Assembly (NCBI GenBank): GCA_950295325.1
Contig: OX485806.1
Span: 33,294,001 to 33,358,000 of the forward strand
DNA: 64,000 nucleotides
Source of the DNA: Polytrichum commune
Lineage: Eukaryota > Streptophyta > Polytrichopsida > Polytrichales > Polytrichaceae
Reading direction: 5' to 3'
Part shown: positions 47,771-61,029 of the stretch, piece after piece
Numbering within the stretch: position 1 is the stretch's first letter
Layout: each line of letters starts with the position of its first letter
Notes under the pieces: generated by a model
The model's database searches: none
Told to the model about the DNA's origin: nothing
The model's input: the letters and a program-made list of their open reading frames with translations, nothing else
Translations under genes and position numbers: made by a program

Positions 47771-48423
47771 TGCTCGTTTTCGGATTATATATAAATTTAG
47801 GCCAACTCGAAGATGAAGCAACACCATAATTCACACCAGTGGCAACAATCGGAGTCATATTTCCTTTCTTTCTTTCTTACTTAGGGAGCACCCAAGAGTC
47901 AGGATGTGACAACAAGCTGAGCAATAATCATTATCTGCAGGCCGGTGGCACACATAAACAGAGACATACAGAATACACTCTTCGACCACGGCCTCCTGAC
48001 CAGAGGTGGGTGCCTCCATCAATTGAAGTAAGAGGTAATAGGGAAACTGAGAAAGAGAGAAGGTAAAACTTAGAAGTCTTTCCACAAGGTGTCATAGAGG
48101 GAGGGAGGAGAGGTCACTGCAATCGTCTTGCTGCAGTGGGTGTATACAATTGTTTCAAGATTATGATGGTATATATGCACAATTCATGGTTTGCACGCAT
48201 AACTTGCCTTTGCTTCCCAACTTGATGATCGCAGACACAATAGTATGGAGGAAGTTTTCAATGAGGTTGAGTAGGATTGTAAATGGGTGATTATGCTTTG
48301 ATTTGTCCTCGCTCCCTATGGAATCTAATTTGCAAACCGAGATAACTCTTATGAGCTAGTCTAAGGAGTTGCTCAGGAGAAAGACTGGTTATGTGTACTT
48401 CGATGGGTGTAGTCCTAGACAGT

Positions 48424-48618
<195 letters not shown>

Positions 48619-48619
48619 G

Positions 48620-50560
48620 TGTTTGCCACGATGAATGTCCTATGCAAGGATCGTTCCATTTCTAATTACTTAAGGGGGGCCTTGATAAATGATGATTAAT
48701 GTCTCAAAACCATTGCTGGTAGCTATTCAGAGAAGATCAAGGACCAGTGCTGCTTTCTGTTCATCCAAAAATCAGTATGATGGGTAAGAGTTCTCAGAGA
48801 TCATTAACCTTTTTGATTGTGGTCTTCTCCCTGACTATGTTGCAATTTTTTTTGCTTTCGATTAACGTCACACATTTTTTATTAATGCTACAAATGTGTT
48901 GTGATATAGCACTGTTCTGAATGTAGTAAGGAAGAATTTATGGAGTACAGATCCAGGACAGGAGGCTAGGACAAGCCATCAGCCGCTTGTAGTTCCTTGA
49001 ACGAACTTGAACAAAGCCCATCATGAACTTTTCATAAAAGGGAGGGCGAGAGTAGGCACTTTTTTTGCTCTCAATTTCAATCGTTGCCATTGAAGGATTT
49101 GTGGCGCTATCCTGTATGTAGATTGGGAATAGTACCACATCATCTTCTCGCGAGTAGCTGCCCATAGTTATACTGTTCTCCCTCTTTATTAAGACATGTT
49201 TGGTTGTGCAAGAAAGTGTCAATTATCCAAATGTTGTATGCTTGGTAATATGACATTTTGGCCTCGAATGTCGTACTATTGAGGTTTTTCAAGAAAATGG
49301 CCTATTTCAATGTAAAATGACATTTTGTCTACATAATACAGGTACATAAGTATGAAAGAACATTTGTATTGAAAAAATATGCTCACAATGTTCCCCAATG
49401 TTCCTATGCATGTTCCAAAGCATTAATCACATATGAATCTTGAAATATGCGGGTCTCACCACTCATGCACATTGATTGCCTCCTTTATATGACAAATTGG
49501 CCCTAAAATTATTGTATACTGAGCTTCGAAGTTGTGGAATGGAGGTAAATTAACATGGGAAATGTGTCGTATACTCAAGGTGCTGTAATATGGAGGGTAG
49601 ACTGTCAAGAATGTTTTCATGTAATTAAGACCCATCAATCATGAGTAGACAACACCATATGTCAAGCAATATGAGCACTTCCAGGATTTTGATTCACACC
49701 TATGGCACTTGTTGGAATATCTGGTGTGGGAGTAAGCCAGGCATTTTCTATAGGTATTCACATTATCAGCCAAGGAAAAGACATAACTGTCAAGGTTGTG
49801 CAAGTGCAACTCACTTAAAATGCCATGAATCAGCAGAACGTTTGTACAGGAAATGACTTCCCAGTATGATTGCTCCTGTTCTCTTTCATGACCACAAATT
49901 GTGTGAAGTTTGAAGAACACGATGTTTGAAGCAAATGAAGTAGTAATCTGTTTGCTTGAATGTGTAAATTTGTGACATTTTCAGTGCACTTTCCCAACAC
50001 TGTATCACCACCCCTAACAATTTCATTGTTCTTCGATGAAAGTAACATAAACCTCATTCAAAAGAGATCTCAGGAAAACATGCATGAATACAAGTGGATA
50101 GAGAACAAGGTCAAAATTTCCCTGAGGCAGTCGATTGTTGTTTCTATAAGATGGCCAAACGAGATAGGTTTAGGAGCTAAAATCAACATAAAACTCCATT
50201 GAAATTATAACTCTACACTGCAAATTTACGATTTACAGGTGAAAGAGACTACCATCTGCTACTCCTAAGAGCGTTCCCCTTATTAATGGCCTTGCATCTA
50301 CCAACATCCACTTACTACTCTAGAAGAGAGTAGAATAAAGTACAAATCTTGTCTTGAAAGTCCTCAGCATCAACATGATGTGTCTCACAATGCTTCATTT
50401 GGACTTAATTGCACCAACAAGTAAAATCTGGATGGGAAAGACTAAGTTCCCAGAGGGCCAAATCAGTGTCAAAATGGAGGATGCAGCTGGAGTTCGGCGC
50501 TAGACGCCAGGTTCTCTGTACAAGTTTGACAGGTGAAAGAAGTGGCAAGGATTCTTTTGA
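48620..50560. other. Intergenic stretch between convergent genes
   Basis: No recognised coding sequence. The last few hundred bases before 50,562 should include the 3' UTR of the minus-strand gene, but no clear polyadenylation signal can be assigned. Confidence 0.5.
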
Positions 50561-50561
50561 A

Positions 50562-53492
50562 TTATGCATCATCTTCCACATCTTCCACTTCTTCCTCTAG
50601 AGACACTTTTTCAAAGCCCCCTTGTTCATATTTCTGGACCAGGAAAGAAGCTCGATTGCGTAGCTTTGTCGCAAAGGGCCTCTCATCACCAATAAAAATT
50701 TGTCGCGAACATGCTTTTAAGAAAAAGACCCACTTCTTTACGGCAAAATCGTCACAGTAATCTTGGTTACACCACAGGTACACATCCGCAAGCAACACCT
50801 GATAATAGACCTTGCTGAAGTGCACGACTTTTGCCTTGACATTCACTGAGTCAAAAAGTTTGGACACCTCCCGGGGAGTTGAAAGCACTTTCGTCATCTG
50901 CCTGGTGGTTTTCGTCAGTTCATGCAAGGCCAACTGTTGCTGCAGCTGAAGAACTCGCGTGCCAGTGCCACTCAAAGCCCCAATAAGATACACTCCATCG
51001 TGCAGCTCCGTCGTCAACTTTGAAATTGCGGCAACAACTCGTGGGCAACTAATTTGCCACTCCTCGTAACTAAAGTAGCGAATGAGCACCATGATACTTT
51101 CATGGACAAGATGTGTAATTGCAAGGATGCGGCGCTCAAGGGTAAGCCGAACCATGATGACCAACAAACTTTCCACATCTCCCTGTGTGTCCCGATGTCG
51201 TGGCGCCTTCGTCTCAAAACATGCTATTACAAATTCAAGGAGTGAGCGGAGGTTTTTTGGAGGTCCCTGCTCCTCAATGCTTTTCACTGGAGAGCTACCA
51301 TCGTCATTACAGCCCTTCTCCATGTACCCATACACATCAAGAGTTTCCTTGAAATCTGCCAGGGCCGGTAGCCAATCCAGCTTGAAAGGGGAACCACCCT
51401 GGTAACAAAAACCGAAAGGAAGCTCACATCAGTGCACCTGTTAACACAGGACCAGTAATACTGTGTTTGAAAGTGTTCGCATTATTTGGGGAGCGATCTA
51501 AAGAGCTGTTTGCATTCAGAATGTACCTGTATGAGAAAAGATGAGGCAATAGAACCAATAAACTTTATCCTCTAAGTGAAGATGGTCTTTTAGTTAGGAG
51601 TTGGTTGTTTTGCATACAACACCTTCTAGGTTCAGTAAGTTTTCAGTGCATGCTTGGAGTTGGTTATGTGGAGGTTTGAATAAAGAACATTCTATATCGG
51701 TTCATTGTGGGTCAAACTCATTTTGGCATGACAAAAAGTGCTAAAATGAGTTTGGCCCTAATGAACTGAAATAGGTTGCTCTCCAATTCAAATTCAAACA
51801 CTACCTCTGAGCATGCACCACAACTAGAAAGAAATTATTGATACTGTACGCAAAGCAACCAATGGAAATCTTAGGGGACCAGCTCCTGACAAAAAGTCCC
51901 ATTGACTTAAAAGGATAACTCAAATAGGCACAACAGAGAAATTGAAAAACGAAAAGAACAAAAGGTCCCTGAAGACAGGAAATCTCTAGAACAATACCTT
52001 AAAATATAGATAAGGCCACAAAATAGAAGGGGATTATATACATACCATGGTGCTTCTGGTGACAAGATCACATAAGATCTTGCAGGCAGCTCTCTCCACA
52101 GGTTCTTCTTTAGAGTACACCATCTCATGATAGGCCCATTTTAGAGTCGATTCATCACAACAGCCACAACACAAAGCCCATGATCGTATAAAACCTGAAC
52201 TGGCTAACAACTCCAGAGAAGCTTTCTTTCCTGTGCCGCTCGCTGTATACAATGCTTGGCATAGTAATTTGGCCCCACCATCTTCAGCCTGTCAAGCAAT
52301 GTACTGCTTTAGGATCCTTGAATTTGGTAGAACCACAAGATAGATAGCTGGTACTGAGCGGTGTAACAAAAACCATGTGTGAAGATGAGGTGCTATGATT
52401 GGATTGGAAAATGCACCAATGTCACCAAATTTTTAGAACAGTAAAAAATGTCATGGTTTATGGATTAGTGTGATTAACACTACAGTAGATAGACTACATG
52501 CTCGTTGTAGTGACTTGGACAAACTATACATGCCTTACTGATGAATTCAATGACAAAGCATGAAAACTATACTCCGGCATGCATTGAATAAATAGATGTT
52601 GTTAAGTGGAAGAAACATAATGCTCTCGGTTCCTGATTTGTAAAGCCCTAAATATTGGGTGTAACCACAGTGCACAACAGAGCGTGTATGAAGATGAGGT
52701 GTTTTGATTGGATTGAAAAGTGCACCAACTGCACCAAATTGCTAGGACAGTTTTTTTTTTTTTTTTTTTTTTTATAATCTCTCATGATTCATGACCAGTC
52801 TGATTGACACTAAGTCAAACCACATAATCATCGCAGTGACTTGAACAGAATATACATGGCGCAATGGTGAATTCAATGACAATACATGAAAACTATAGGT
52901 ACTCATGAATGTAGTGAATAAATGGATCTTGCCATATGGGACAAAATATAGCTCTCTGGGCTCCTGACGGGTAAAGCCCTAAGGTATATGGGTGTTGTTC
53001 AGTCTACTGATTGGGTTTATCTATGGAAGACATTTATCTATGGAAGGATGGTAGATATGGATATGGAGGCAGGTATAATGTGTACAGGGAATGACGTATA
53101 TAACTTACCAAGGGAGGAGGTTGCCTCTGTGCACCAAACACCAATTGGCCCCATTCAGCCACCACCTCATCTTCAAACTCGTTCTTCACACTCCTCTCCA
53201 GCTCCTGCAACAACTTGGGGGCTTTCTCGGTCCTCTCATCATCATCGGAAGAAGAATTGTAGAGGTACGAGTTTTTTGTGGCATTCACGGGCGCTGTTTT
53301 CTTCTTTTTGGAGTTGTTTTTGTTGTTGTTACCTTTGCGAGCATGCTCCTTCTCCGAAAGGAGATCGTCCAAATTGATCAACTTCCGTTGCCTTTTCTTC
53401 GCAGCATCTACTGCAGCTGCGGCTTCGGTCGCCGAGTTTGGAGTCAACTTGAGCCAATCCTCGTCATCATCAGCAGCATCAAGACTCGACAT
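50562..53492 (-). CDS. Three-exon gene, candidate SMC5/6-complex-associated protein (ASAP1/NSE6-like)
   Basis: Exons on the minus strand: 53492-53109, 52288-52046, 51398-50562. All introns are phase 0 with GTAAGT or GTATGT donors and CAG acceptors. The product is 487 residues. Its N-terminus is acidic then basic (SSLDAADDDEDWLK; KKRQRKLINLDDLLSEKEHARKG; a KKKK run; SSSDDDERTEKAPKLLQELERSVKNEF), which looks like a disordered nuclear region. The rest is predicted mostly helical, with a conserved-looking GGSPFKLDWLPALADF at the start of exon 3 and an acidic tail (EEEVEDVEDDA). There is no enzyme motif. The layout and motifs remind me of plant ASAP1/NSE6-type partners of the SMC5/6 complex (CANIN-like region), but this is recollection without a search. 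The gene structure is well supported and the function is tentative. Start chosen at MSSLD. An in-frame non-ATG codon lies upstream. Confidence 0.75.
51596..51935 (+). repeat. Dispersed repeat in intron 2 of the minus-strand gene (copy B)
   Basis: It matches 46,285-46,660 in the same chromosomal orientation, and therefore lies antisense to its host gene here. Confidence 0.7.
52366..52995 (+). repeat. ~310-bp tandem duplication within intron 1, with T23 tract
   Basis: Two diverged units (about 52,366-52,680 and 52,681-52,995) share 'gattggattg.aaa.tgcacca', 'gatgaattcaatgacaa' and 'gtaaagccctaa'. The second carries a T23 run at 52,751-52,773. Confidence 0.75.
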
Positions 53493-54330
53493 CTTGATGA
53501 AGATAAATGATTTCCTTATATGGATCCTTATTAATAATTCCAAAGACCAAGCCACTGTCAAAACCTCGATTTCCAATGCCTATCCCCCAATTTCCAGACT
53601 CGATGATGTCTTTAAGGTTTAGGCCCTTCTCCAACCTAGTGCAATGTAAATGGTGGCCACGAAATCGCTACAAATTCCTCACCAAAATGATTACACCGTA
53701 AACCCTTCACCAACATTTCCACTCAATTTGTTTTGCAATTCACATGCCAAAGACTCACACACACCATTCTCGCATACCAAACACTGACCAAACTCGGTGC
53801 ACGCCCTATCAAAAACGCTAAACCCTGAAATCCAAAACATGCACTGTCAAAGGGGACTCCGAGAAAGAAACTCCGAATTCGACGAGCTTCAGCTGCGCAG
53901 CAATTAAGACACCGAATGTAAGAATTGAAAGAAAAAGAAAAAGAACGCCCCAAATGGTGAACTCTTCTCCTTCTCCTTCTCCTTCTCCTTCTCCTTCTCC
54001 TCCCTTCCTTCCTTTCCTCACAAATCTGGGAGGATTTGAGCAGATTTCTTTGAGAAAAATCAGAGCAGCAGACGCAGCGATAACTTGGGGCGCGAACCGA
54101 GTGGCGAATGCGGAAAATCCGAGGTGGCTGAAACCGTCGCATTCGAAAGCAATCCTGAAATTTTGGCGCCGAGGAAAAGCCTTTAGCATGAGACAAGTGA
54201 CCCGAGACACTTCCGCCCCAAGACCCCCCGAAACTGAGTTCTCTCAAGAGGGGGGTCTTGGTTTTGGAGACGGGGGACTTGGGGCTTGCTCCCGCCAAAG
54301 GAGTGTGCGTTGAGACCGTTACCCTTGGGA
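53493..54330 (-). promoter_or_regulatory. Probable promoter / 5' leader of the minus-strand gene
   Basis: Upstream of the minus-strand start the sequence becomes more GC-rich (about 53,850-54,310) and includes a CTCCTT hexamer run at 53,967-54,002. Long open frames on both strands here have low-complexity or unrecognised translations. Confidence 0.4.
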
Positions 54331-54339
54331 ACAGGGTAT

Positions 54340-55470
54340 AAGATCCGGGTATGTAGGATTTATATACAATGGACAAGGTGGTGGTGGTGGTGGTGGTGTT
54401 GCTGGTGGCCGTCAACCCATTGTTCTGCCATCATTTTAAAAATTTGGGGGACCATGTTAAAGTGATGTATCATATGTACAGGTGCAAAGACATGTGAAGA
54501 ACTTATAAAATAATATGTCGAATAAGCGTTGATAAGGTATGCAGGTGTTTTTCGGTTATTTTTCTTAATTGAACACTTATATTTGATTGGTGTGTGCTTC
54601 AATGAGGACTCAAGAACAAACAAGTTTTTAAAAACATGTTTTTAAAAGTGATTAGACTATATAGTCAAAACTTTGTTATTGATTTCACTCTCAATAATAA
54701 AGATAGTTGGGAGGTGTTATGTATTCAGTTAAGGAATCAACAAACATGCGTATCCAAAAACCATAACCAAATCGAGGGAGGTGTGTGATTTGTGATCCTA
54801 TTGTTGTTGATGCAAAGAGAGAAAAATTAAAAATTAAAAATTAAATTAAATTAAATCTTTAAAAATCTTTGAATTACACACGTTTACCTTATGCTAACTT
54901 AGCATGTCCCACATCATTGAGCACCTCGTTCCATTCCTATGCCAAAAACATTCTTCCTAACTCCATTTTATATCAATAGTATAATCGTGTTGCATAATAA
55001 CCCTATGGCCCCATAATGTTCTTGCCTAATGCATTTCATTTCATTTCTCAATAGTTTTACAACGGTAAGTTGTCTCATAGAATAGCATGTAGCGCCATAG
55101 TGTTTATTTTCTTTGTTTATATTGAAAATCTAATATGAGTTAAATACACCCATGTGTCGTTAATAATGACAACCATCAAATGAGGCCCATCTCTTGATAT
55201 TCGTGAACAATTAGGTTTGAATAATCAATGCATGTGCCTTGGGACAGGGCTCGGCACCTGCCATGACCTCAACATCCCCACAAACCCCCCTCATTCTACA
55301 AGAGCCATCTCTCTCTCTCTCTCTCTCTCTCTACTTAGTTCTTGATAGGCCATTGAAAGACTGTAACACTTTGTATAATGACCCTATATAAGGTTCCACC
55401 TTAGGGGTCCAGCAAAGGGAGGTTAAAAAAGGCTCAGCTGTGGATCCAGAACTTGCATCTACGGTCACAA
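54340..55470. other. Intergenic AT-rich stretch
   Basis: (GGT)n near 54,378, AATT-type runs near 54,825 and (CT)n near 55,310. No supported gene. Confidence 0.6.
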
Positions 55471-55482
55471 AAGTTTACCTAA

Positions 55483-56295
55483 TCTTATAATAAGAGGAAG
55501 CCAACCTCGGTACTTCCTTTCCAAGTGTAAACCGCATTAGCAGTTTACACTAAGTAACTTCTGGGATTAGGGTAAACGTGACGTGAGTTTGTAGGAAGTG
55601 GAAGTGACTGACTTCAAGCTTTGAACGTCAAAGGAAGCCAATGGCTAAAGAACATGTAAAATACTCATTGAAAGCATTGAGTATTGTGTATGATGGGGAT
55701 ACTAAATGTATGATTATGCCGTACGTATAAGTTTGTGTGACATAGATAACAATTGGGTTCTGCTGTAATTCACCTCGTGTACGTTACTAACCCTCTCCGT
55801 GGATTTGGTTGGTGGCATGGGCACAGGTGAGGCAAACCCTTCACAAATATGACGGCTACATTAGGTTTTGTATACCATCTGATTGCAAAATAGTGTATGT
55901 AGATGAAGGTTACAAAAAACATATGCAATGACCAGTTCTATTCTACATTGCAAGTTGTTGAGCATATGATTGGTGTTACCATTTTACATTTGATTTACTG
56001 GAGCTTAGTTGTTAGGAGACTATGATAGGTTTTACATTGGAAAACCTTAGTATTATGGAATACTCCAAGGTTTTACTTGTAACAAAAATATGTGTAAGAA
56101 GCTCCATAGTGTTATGTTTTAGCACTTGCATTGCAATGGGATGGGGAAAGATCCCACCCACCCTCCCGGGTTTTGTTAGATACATAGATATATGGAAGAA
56201 TGGTATGGCCTCTTGCCAAGAGGATGTTATTTGAAAAAGAACTATGCTTGAAAGTAAGCTTAGGTTCTCTCAAGAAATGCCCAGCTCTATATATA
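55483..56295 (+). repeat. Left copy of ~0.8-kb direct repeat flanking the CACTA element
   Basis: It aligns with 61,030-61,850 in the same orientation. Shared stretches include TATAATAAGAGGA, 'tttacactaagtaactt', 'gtgacatagataacaattgg', 'tggtggcatgggcac' and 'cccacccaccctccc.ggttttgt'. Divergence is moderate with indels. It may be an LTR pair, or a tandem duplicate into which the CACTA element inserted. No clear TG...CA termini were seen. Confidence 0.8.
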
Positions 56296-59200
56296 TATTT
56301 TTTGTTTTACCTTAACCATAGATTAACTGAACCAATAACTTATATTAAATCCAAGGTTAAGCCACTTTAGGGTTAGGTTAGTTTCAAACTAACTAATCTC
56401 CACCATAGATCTGCGACTGGGGCATCTATGGTTATGAAAGGCACTACAAGAAAACCAGCCCAATGTGACCGGATGTGACTAAGGGCATATGACTATGTAG
56501 TCACCTCAATCATTGGTTTAGTCTAAAATCAGTCCTAAGAGGGTCCAGTCATGGTCTAGTCATATACGTAGTCATATTTTTGAGGACCTGGGTGGGAACG
56601 TCTACGGGAACGGGACATATGTTCTCCTGCCCGGTTCCCAGAGTCATGCTATGAGTGCTCACTATGTGTAGTCATGCTAATGCTAATGCGTTATGTATGT
56701 CTTATTGTAGTAAGAGAGTTGGTTTGGGTGACTACATGACTTCCTGTAGTAAATGAATTGACTAATAGTTGTCATATATTTTAATCAGATGATTTTGAAG
56801 TCCTCTAGTCGTTGGCTCCATGGGTGAGTGTTGTGATATAGAAGTAGGTCTATAATCTTCACTTACATAATAGCTCGTCTATTCAACACTACCATGTCTG
56901 CGCGCAAACATGATCACGTGTCATTTTAGAGGCACCCCATCATAGAAACAGGAACTAAACACACCTTCAAAAATTAGTAAGTAATTGGCTTGGGCGTCCA
57001 AAAATCATGATTCCACTTGGAATATCTTCCCACTTTCTTTTCAGATGCATGACATTGCCGTGTATGCTTAACCAGGCTACAGAATTCCCATGCTCACAAC
57101 AAAGCCGTTATTGATCACCTTCCCATACTTTTTTGAGATGCCAAAGTGTTTGCAAAATAACGTAGTCATGTGGACAGTTTTCTTTACTGGATTCAGTCAT
57201 GACTGCGATATAACATAGTCACAGACACAATTTCCTTTACTTATATTGGTAATGAACCCCCTTTGTCCATACAACTTTAATTTGTTAACTGTACAATCTC
57301 TGTGACTACTCTTTTGCTGTACCGAAATTCTACAGATAGTAGTTGGGCTCCTACAGTCCTACTGTGGTGATTCATCATTGTAGTTTGCCTCTGTATCCTC
57401 CATTTGCATAGCAAGATGCACCTCGTTGCTAGAAAGCTCCCTGGAACTTGATAAAACAGGTGGCATTGCTACGGTATCATCAGCGACATGATGTGCCATC
57501 AATCCCTGAGCTACAACATCGTCGCATAAGCTTAGGCAGTGTAGATCTGGTCTTCCTTCAGCCATGGAAGTCACTCTCACACTTCGTGCCTCTTTGCGTA
57601 GAACTACCTTCCATCCAGGATGTGCCACATCGTCAACAAAGAAGACCTGTTGAGCATGAAGAGGAAACGCAAACGAATCCGATGAGTACGGAATGGTACG
57701 GTCAATGTTCACGAGAGTGAAACCGTACTCATCTCTTTTCATAGTTGCCCGTGGCCCAATCCATGTGGCGCGGACCCACTTACAATACAGTAGGAGTATT
57801 TCGAACTTCCCATAGTCAGCCCCAATAATCTCTTCGACCCACCCCACGTACTCCACGTTCACAAGCCTGTGATTCTTGTCCTTTCTGCTGGAACGGCAAG
57901 ATTGTGAGAATGTTGCGGCTACTCCGCTGTCGCACGTTGACAAGTGGCCCTCTGCTCCTCACACACGTATATGGTTCCCGTATGCATACATGCTGTGATA
58001 CGATTTTGCCTCGCATGAAGGTGGTAGGACAAGGCCAAGAATATCTTCATGGACCTCTGTGCCTGCTGCCACATCCCGTTGCACCGCGATAGGAAACCAC
58101 TCAGAAAACTGTTCGTTCCTTGCGATTGCTGGATACTCTGCTCTTCTGCCCCGTGATCGACGACATATCTCTGCACGCATTTTGTGCCACGTTTCCATCT
58201 CCAAGTAGTGACGTCTGATTGGAAGCCACAGTGGATGGAAATTTTTTACATAACAAAAATAGCCGGCAGATAAATGTAAACGTCATCAACATCTAATTCC
58301 CTAGTCATGTGTTGCAATATGATGACTGGAATTAGTACGCAATAGACCTTTGTTGACTATAGAGTCACATTGTCCCTTCTAGACAGAGTGCATGACTAAA
58401 ACATGTGATGCTTACTCTCTGTATGACTGTAGAGGCTCAGCATTCGTGAGAACAAACTCGTGAATCCGTGCCCTCAGCTCTGATGTCAAGAGTCAATATC
58501 GACCTGTACCCTCCGCGACCTCACTCTTGGCCCCTACTTCCTCCTCATCGTCCCAAGTCCTCCTGCGTGTTAGCTCACAGTCTTGCATGTACTCTGTGCA
58601 AAATCCTAACGCCTCCTCTATTGTGTACCCCCTCGCCATGGATCCCTCAGGTTTTGCTCGTTGCCTAACATAGCCCTTCAGTCTCTTCAGGTACCGCTCA
58701 ATAGGATACATCCATCGGGTGTGTACGGGACCACATATATCCAACTGCTGCACCAGGTGAATGGGGAGGTGCGACATGACATCAAAAAATGAAGGTGGAA
58801 AAACCATCTCTAGCATGCATAGAGTCTCAGCTGTGTACTCCAATAACTGTTCCATGGACGAGGGATCTACGGATTTTGCGCACAATCGTACAAACACCCG
58901 GCTAAGCCGCATTATTGCCACCCACGTATCCCTGTCTAAGAGAGTGCGCAAACACAAGGGGAGCAATTGTTGCATCAAGACATGGTAGTCATGAGATTTC
59001 AGCCCCTTCAAGTCCCCATCCGACCCAATGCATTTTGCAAGTTGGCCAGCGTAGTTCGTAGGAGTCTTCAAATTGCGGATAATGTCTATGAATTTTACCT
59101 TCTGTTCTTTCGATAGTACATATGGAGCTGTTGGAAGTACGACATACCCAGGTTTCCTTCCTGGAAAAGGGTGCAGATATGGTCGAATGTTGGCCTCTTT

Positions 59201-59415
59201 TAAGTCTAGCCGGGCCTTCAAAGTGTCACGGACTCCCCAAATTGTTTTCATCACGTTCTCGCAGATGCTTTTTTCGCAGTGCATGGGATCCAAAAGATGT
59301 CTAATGAGGAGGTCATGCCAGAAATCCCAGCAAAGTATTCCAGCGTCAAATTTACTCACTTTCGACAAAGACTCTTAAGCATTCATTGAAAAGATATAGG
59401 TCCATGTTTTGTTTC

Positions 59416-59825
59416 ATCCATACTGGCAGTCATGGATTTCATAAATTGTACTATTCACAGTCACTCTTCTTACCAACCAGGTTACTAGAGTCAGTCAACA
59501 ATTATAACTGAACATACTGGAACCAGTGATTGATTTCAGAAATTGCACTATTCACATTCAACCTGCTAACCGTGTTTGTTACTAGAGTCAGTCAACAATT
59601 CTAACTATCAGTTACTGGAACCAGTGATTGATTTCAGAAATTGCACTATTCACATTCAACCAGATAAGCGTGTTTGTTACTAGATTCAGTCAACAATTCT
59701 AAATATCAGTTACTGGAACCAGTGATTGATTTCAGAAATTGCACTATTCACATTCAACCAGATAAGCGTGTTTGTTACTAGATTCAGTCAACAATTCTAA
59801 ATGTCAGTTACTGGAACCTGTGAAT
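59416..59825. repeat. 98-bp tandem repeat in a CACTA transposase intron
   Basis: Units begin GTTACTAGA at about 59,481, 59,578, 59,676 and 59,774 (98-bp period), plus a diverged partial unit before them. Each has 'gtcagtcaacaatt', 'tactggaaccagtgattgat' and 'aaattgcactattcacattc'. About 1.5 further units lie in the other intron at 60,430-60,572. Confidence 0.9.
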
Positions 59826-60357
59826 GCGCTAAGTACCTGCCAATACGGAAGCTTGTACAGAGCGGAGAGCCGCTTCACTTCGGTGCGCTGAATGGGATCG
59901 CCTTCTCCTCCACCTCTTCTTCCCTGTGACTCTTGTAGGAAGGACAATCTTTCTTGTGCATAGCCCTTGATGTCGCATCCTGTTAGAATTGGAGGGGGAG
60001 GTCGGTACTCCTGTTGACCATCAAATGAATGCCTGAGCCTACGATATGGATGCCATCTACTGAGATACCGGCAGTGACCTAAATATACATTCTTTCCGAG
60101 AGCCTTTGACCGCCGAGTTGTAACATCTGGCCCACACTCGGTACACACTCTATACCCTTTTGTGACTTGGCCAGATGTGAGTCCGTACGTAGGGAAGTCG
60201 TGAATGCACCAAAGAAGTAGAGCCCGTAGTTTAAAATGTTGTCTTGGGGGCTCTTCAGACAAATCTATGGCTGGTACCCCTTTCCAAAGTTCCAAGAGCT
60301 CTTCAATCAATGGAGTAAGGTACACATCGATGTTCTCCGAGGTCACGCTCTCGCGAC

Positions 60358-60625
60358 CTGGAATAAGCAATACAAGCATGATGAAAAATGGCTTTGTCAC
60401 TAGTCATGCAGACAAATTATAGTAAACCTTCTTACCATGCTCGTTACTAGATGCAGTCAACAATTATGAGTGTAGATACTGGAACCAGTGACTGGTTTCA
60501 GAAATTGCATTATTCACAATCAACCTTCTTACCATGCTGGTTACTAGATGCAGTCATCAGTTATGAGTGTAAGCAATACCTGGAATAAGCAATGCAAGCA
60601 TGATAAAAAATGGCTTTGTTACTAG
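60358..60625 (-). repeat. Duplicated exon end forming an intron boundary
   Basis: A block of about 60 bp ending GCTTATTCCAG (minus strand) occurs twice, at about 60,640-60,580 and 60,417-60,358. Splicing from the first CCAG|GTATTG to the second CCAG|GTCGCG removes exactly 222 bp (60,579-60,358) and rejoins LLIPG to RESVTSENIDVYL in frame. Confidence 0.75.
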
Positions 60626-61029
60626 CCATGCATGCAAATTATAGTTCACCAGAAGGACCGGCCATGTCGAGTGACTGAGCGACTGGTTTCCGAACGGATT
60701 CACACCGTCCAATGCCATCCCCAAGCGTATGTTCCTATGCTCATATGTAAAGTTGGCATCCAACGAATCAATATGCTTCCAGGCCTTCGAGTCGGGGACG
60801 CATTCCACGTTAATACCCTCCTTCTTCTGATTGGCGTGCCATTTGTTAAGTTCCGCCAATCTTTTGCACCGGTACATGCGCTTCAAACGGGGAATCAACG
60901 GAAAGTGGCGTAGGATTTTGGATGGGATTGGGCTGGACTCTGACTTGTATCTCGAGGCGTTGCACTTTGGACAGGACTTTGCATCCTGCAACTCCTTCCT
61001 GAATAGGCAACATCCATAGGTTACATTGC

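Noticed and set aside
48938-49222. 94-codon minus-strand frame
   Set aside because: It has no recognisable motif, no supporting splice structure and a length compatible with chance in this composition.
53034-53576. Using the whole 180-codon frame as the first exon of the minus-strand gene
   Set aside because: The frame runs past a good GTAAGT donor at 53,108, and its first codons precede the ATG of MSSLD. Frame continuity with exon 2 supports 53,492-53,109.
53723-54415. 230-codon minus-strand frame with polyarginine
   Set aside because: The region is GC-rich with a CTCCTT hexamer run, and other frames there are equally open. It is more likely 5' leader or promoter of the downstream gene.
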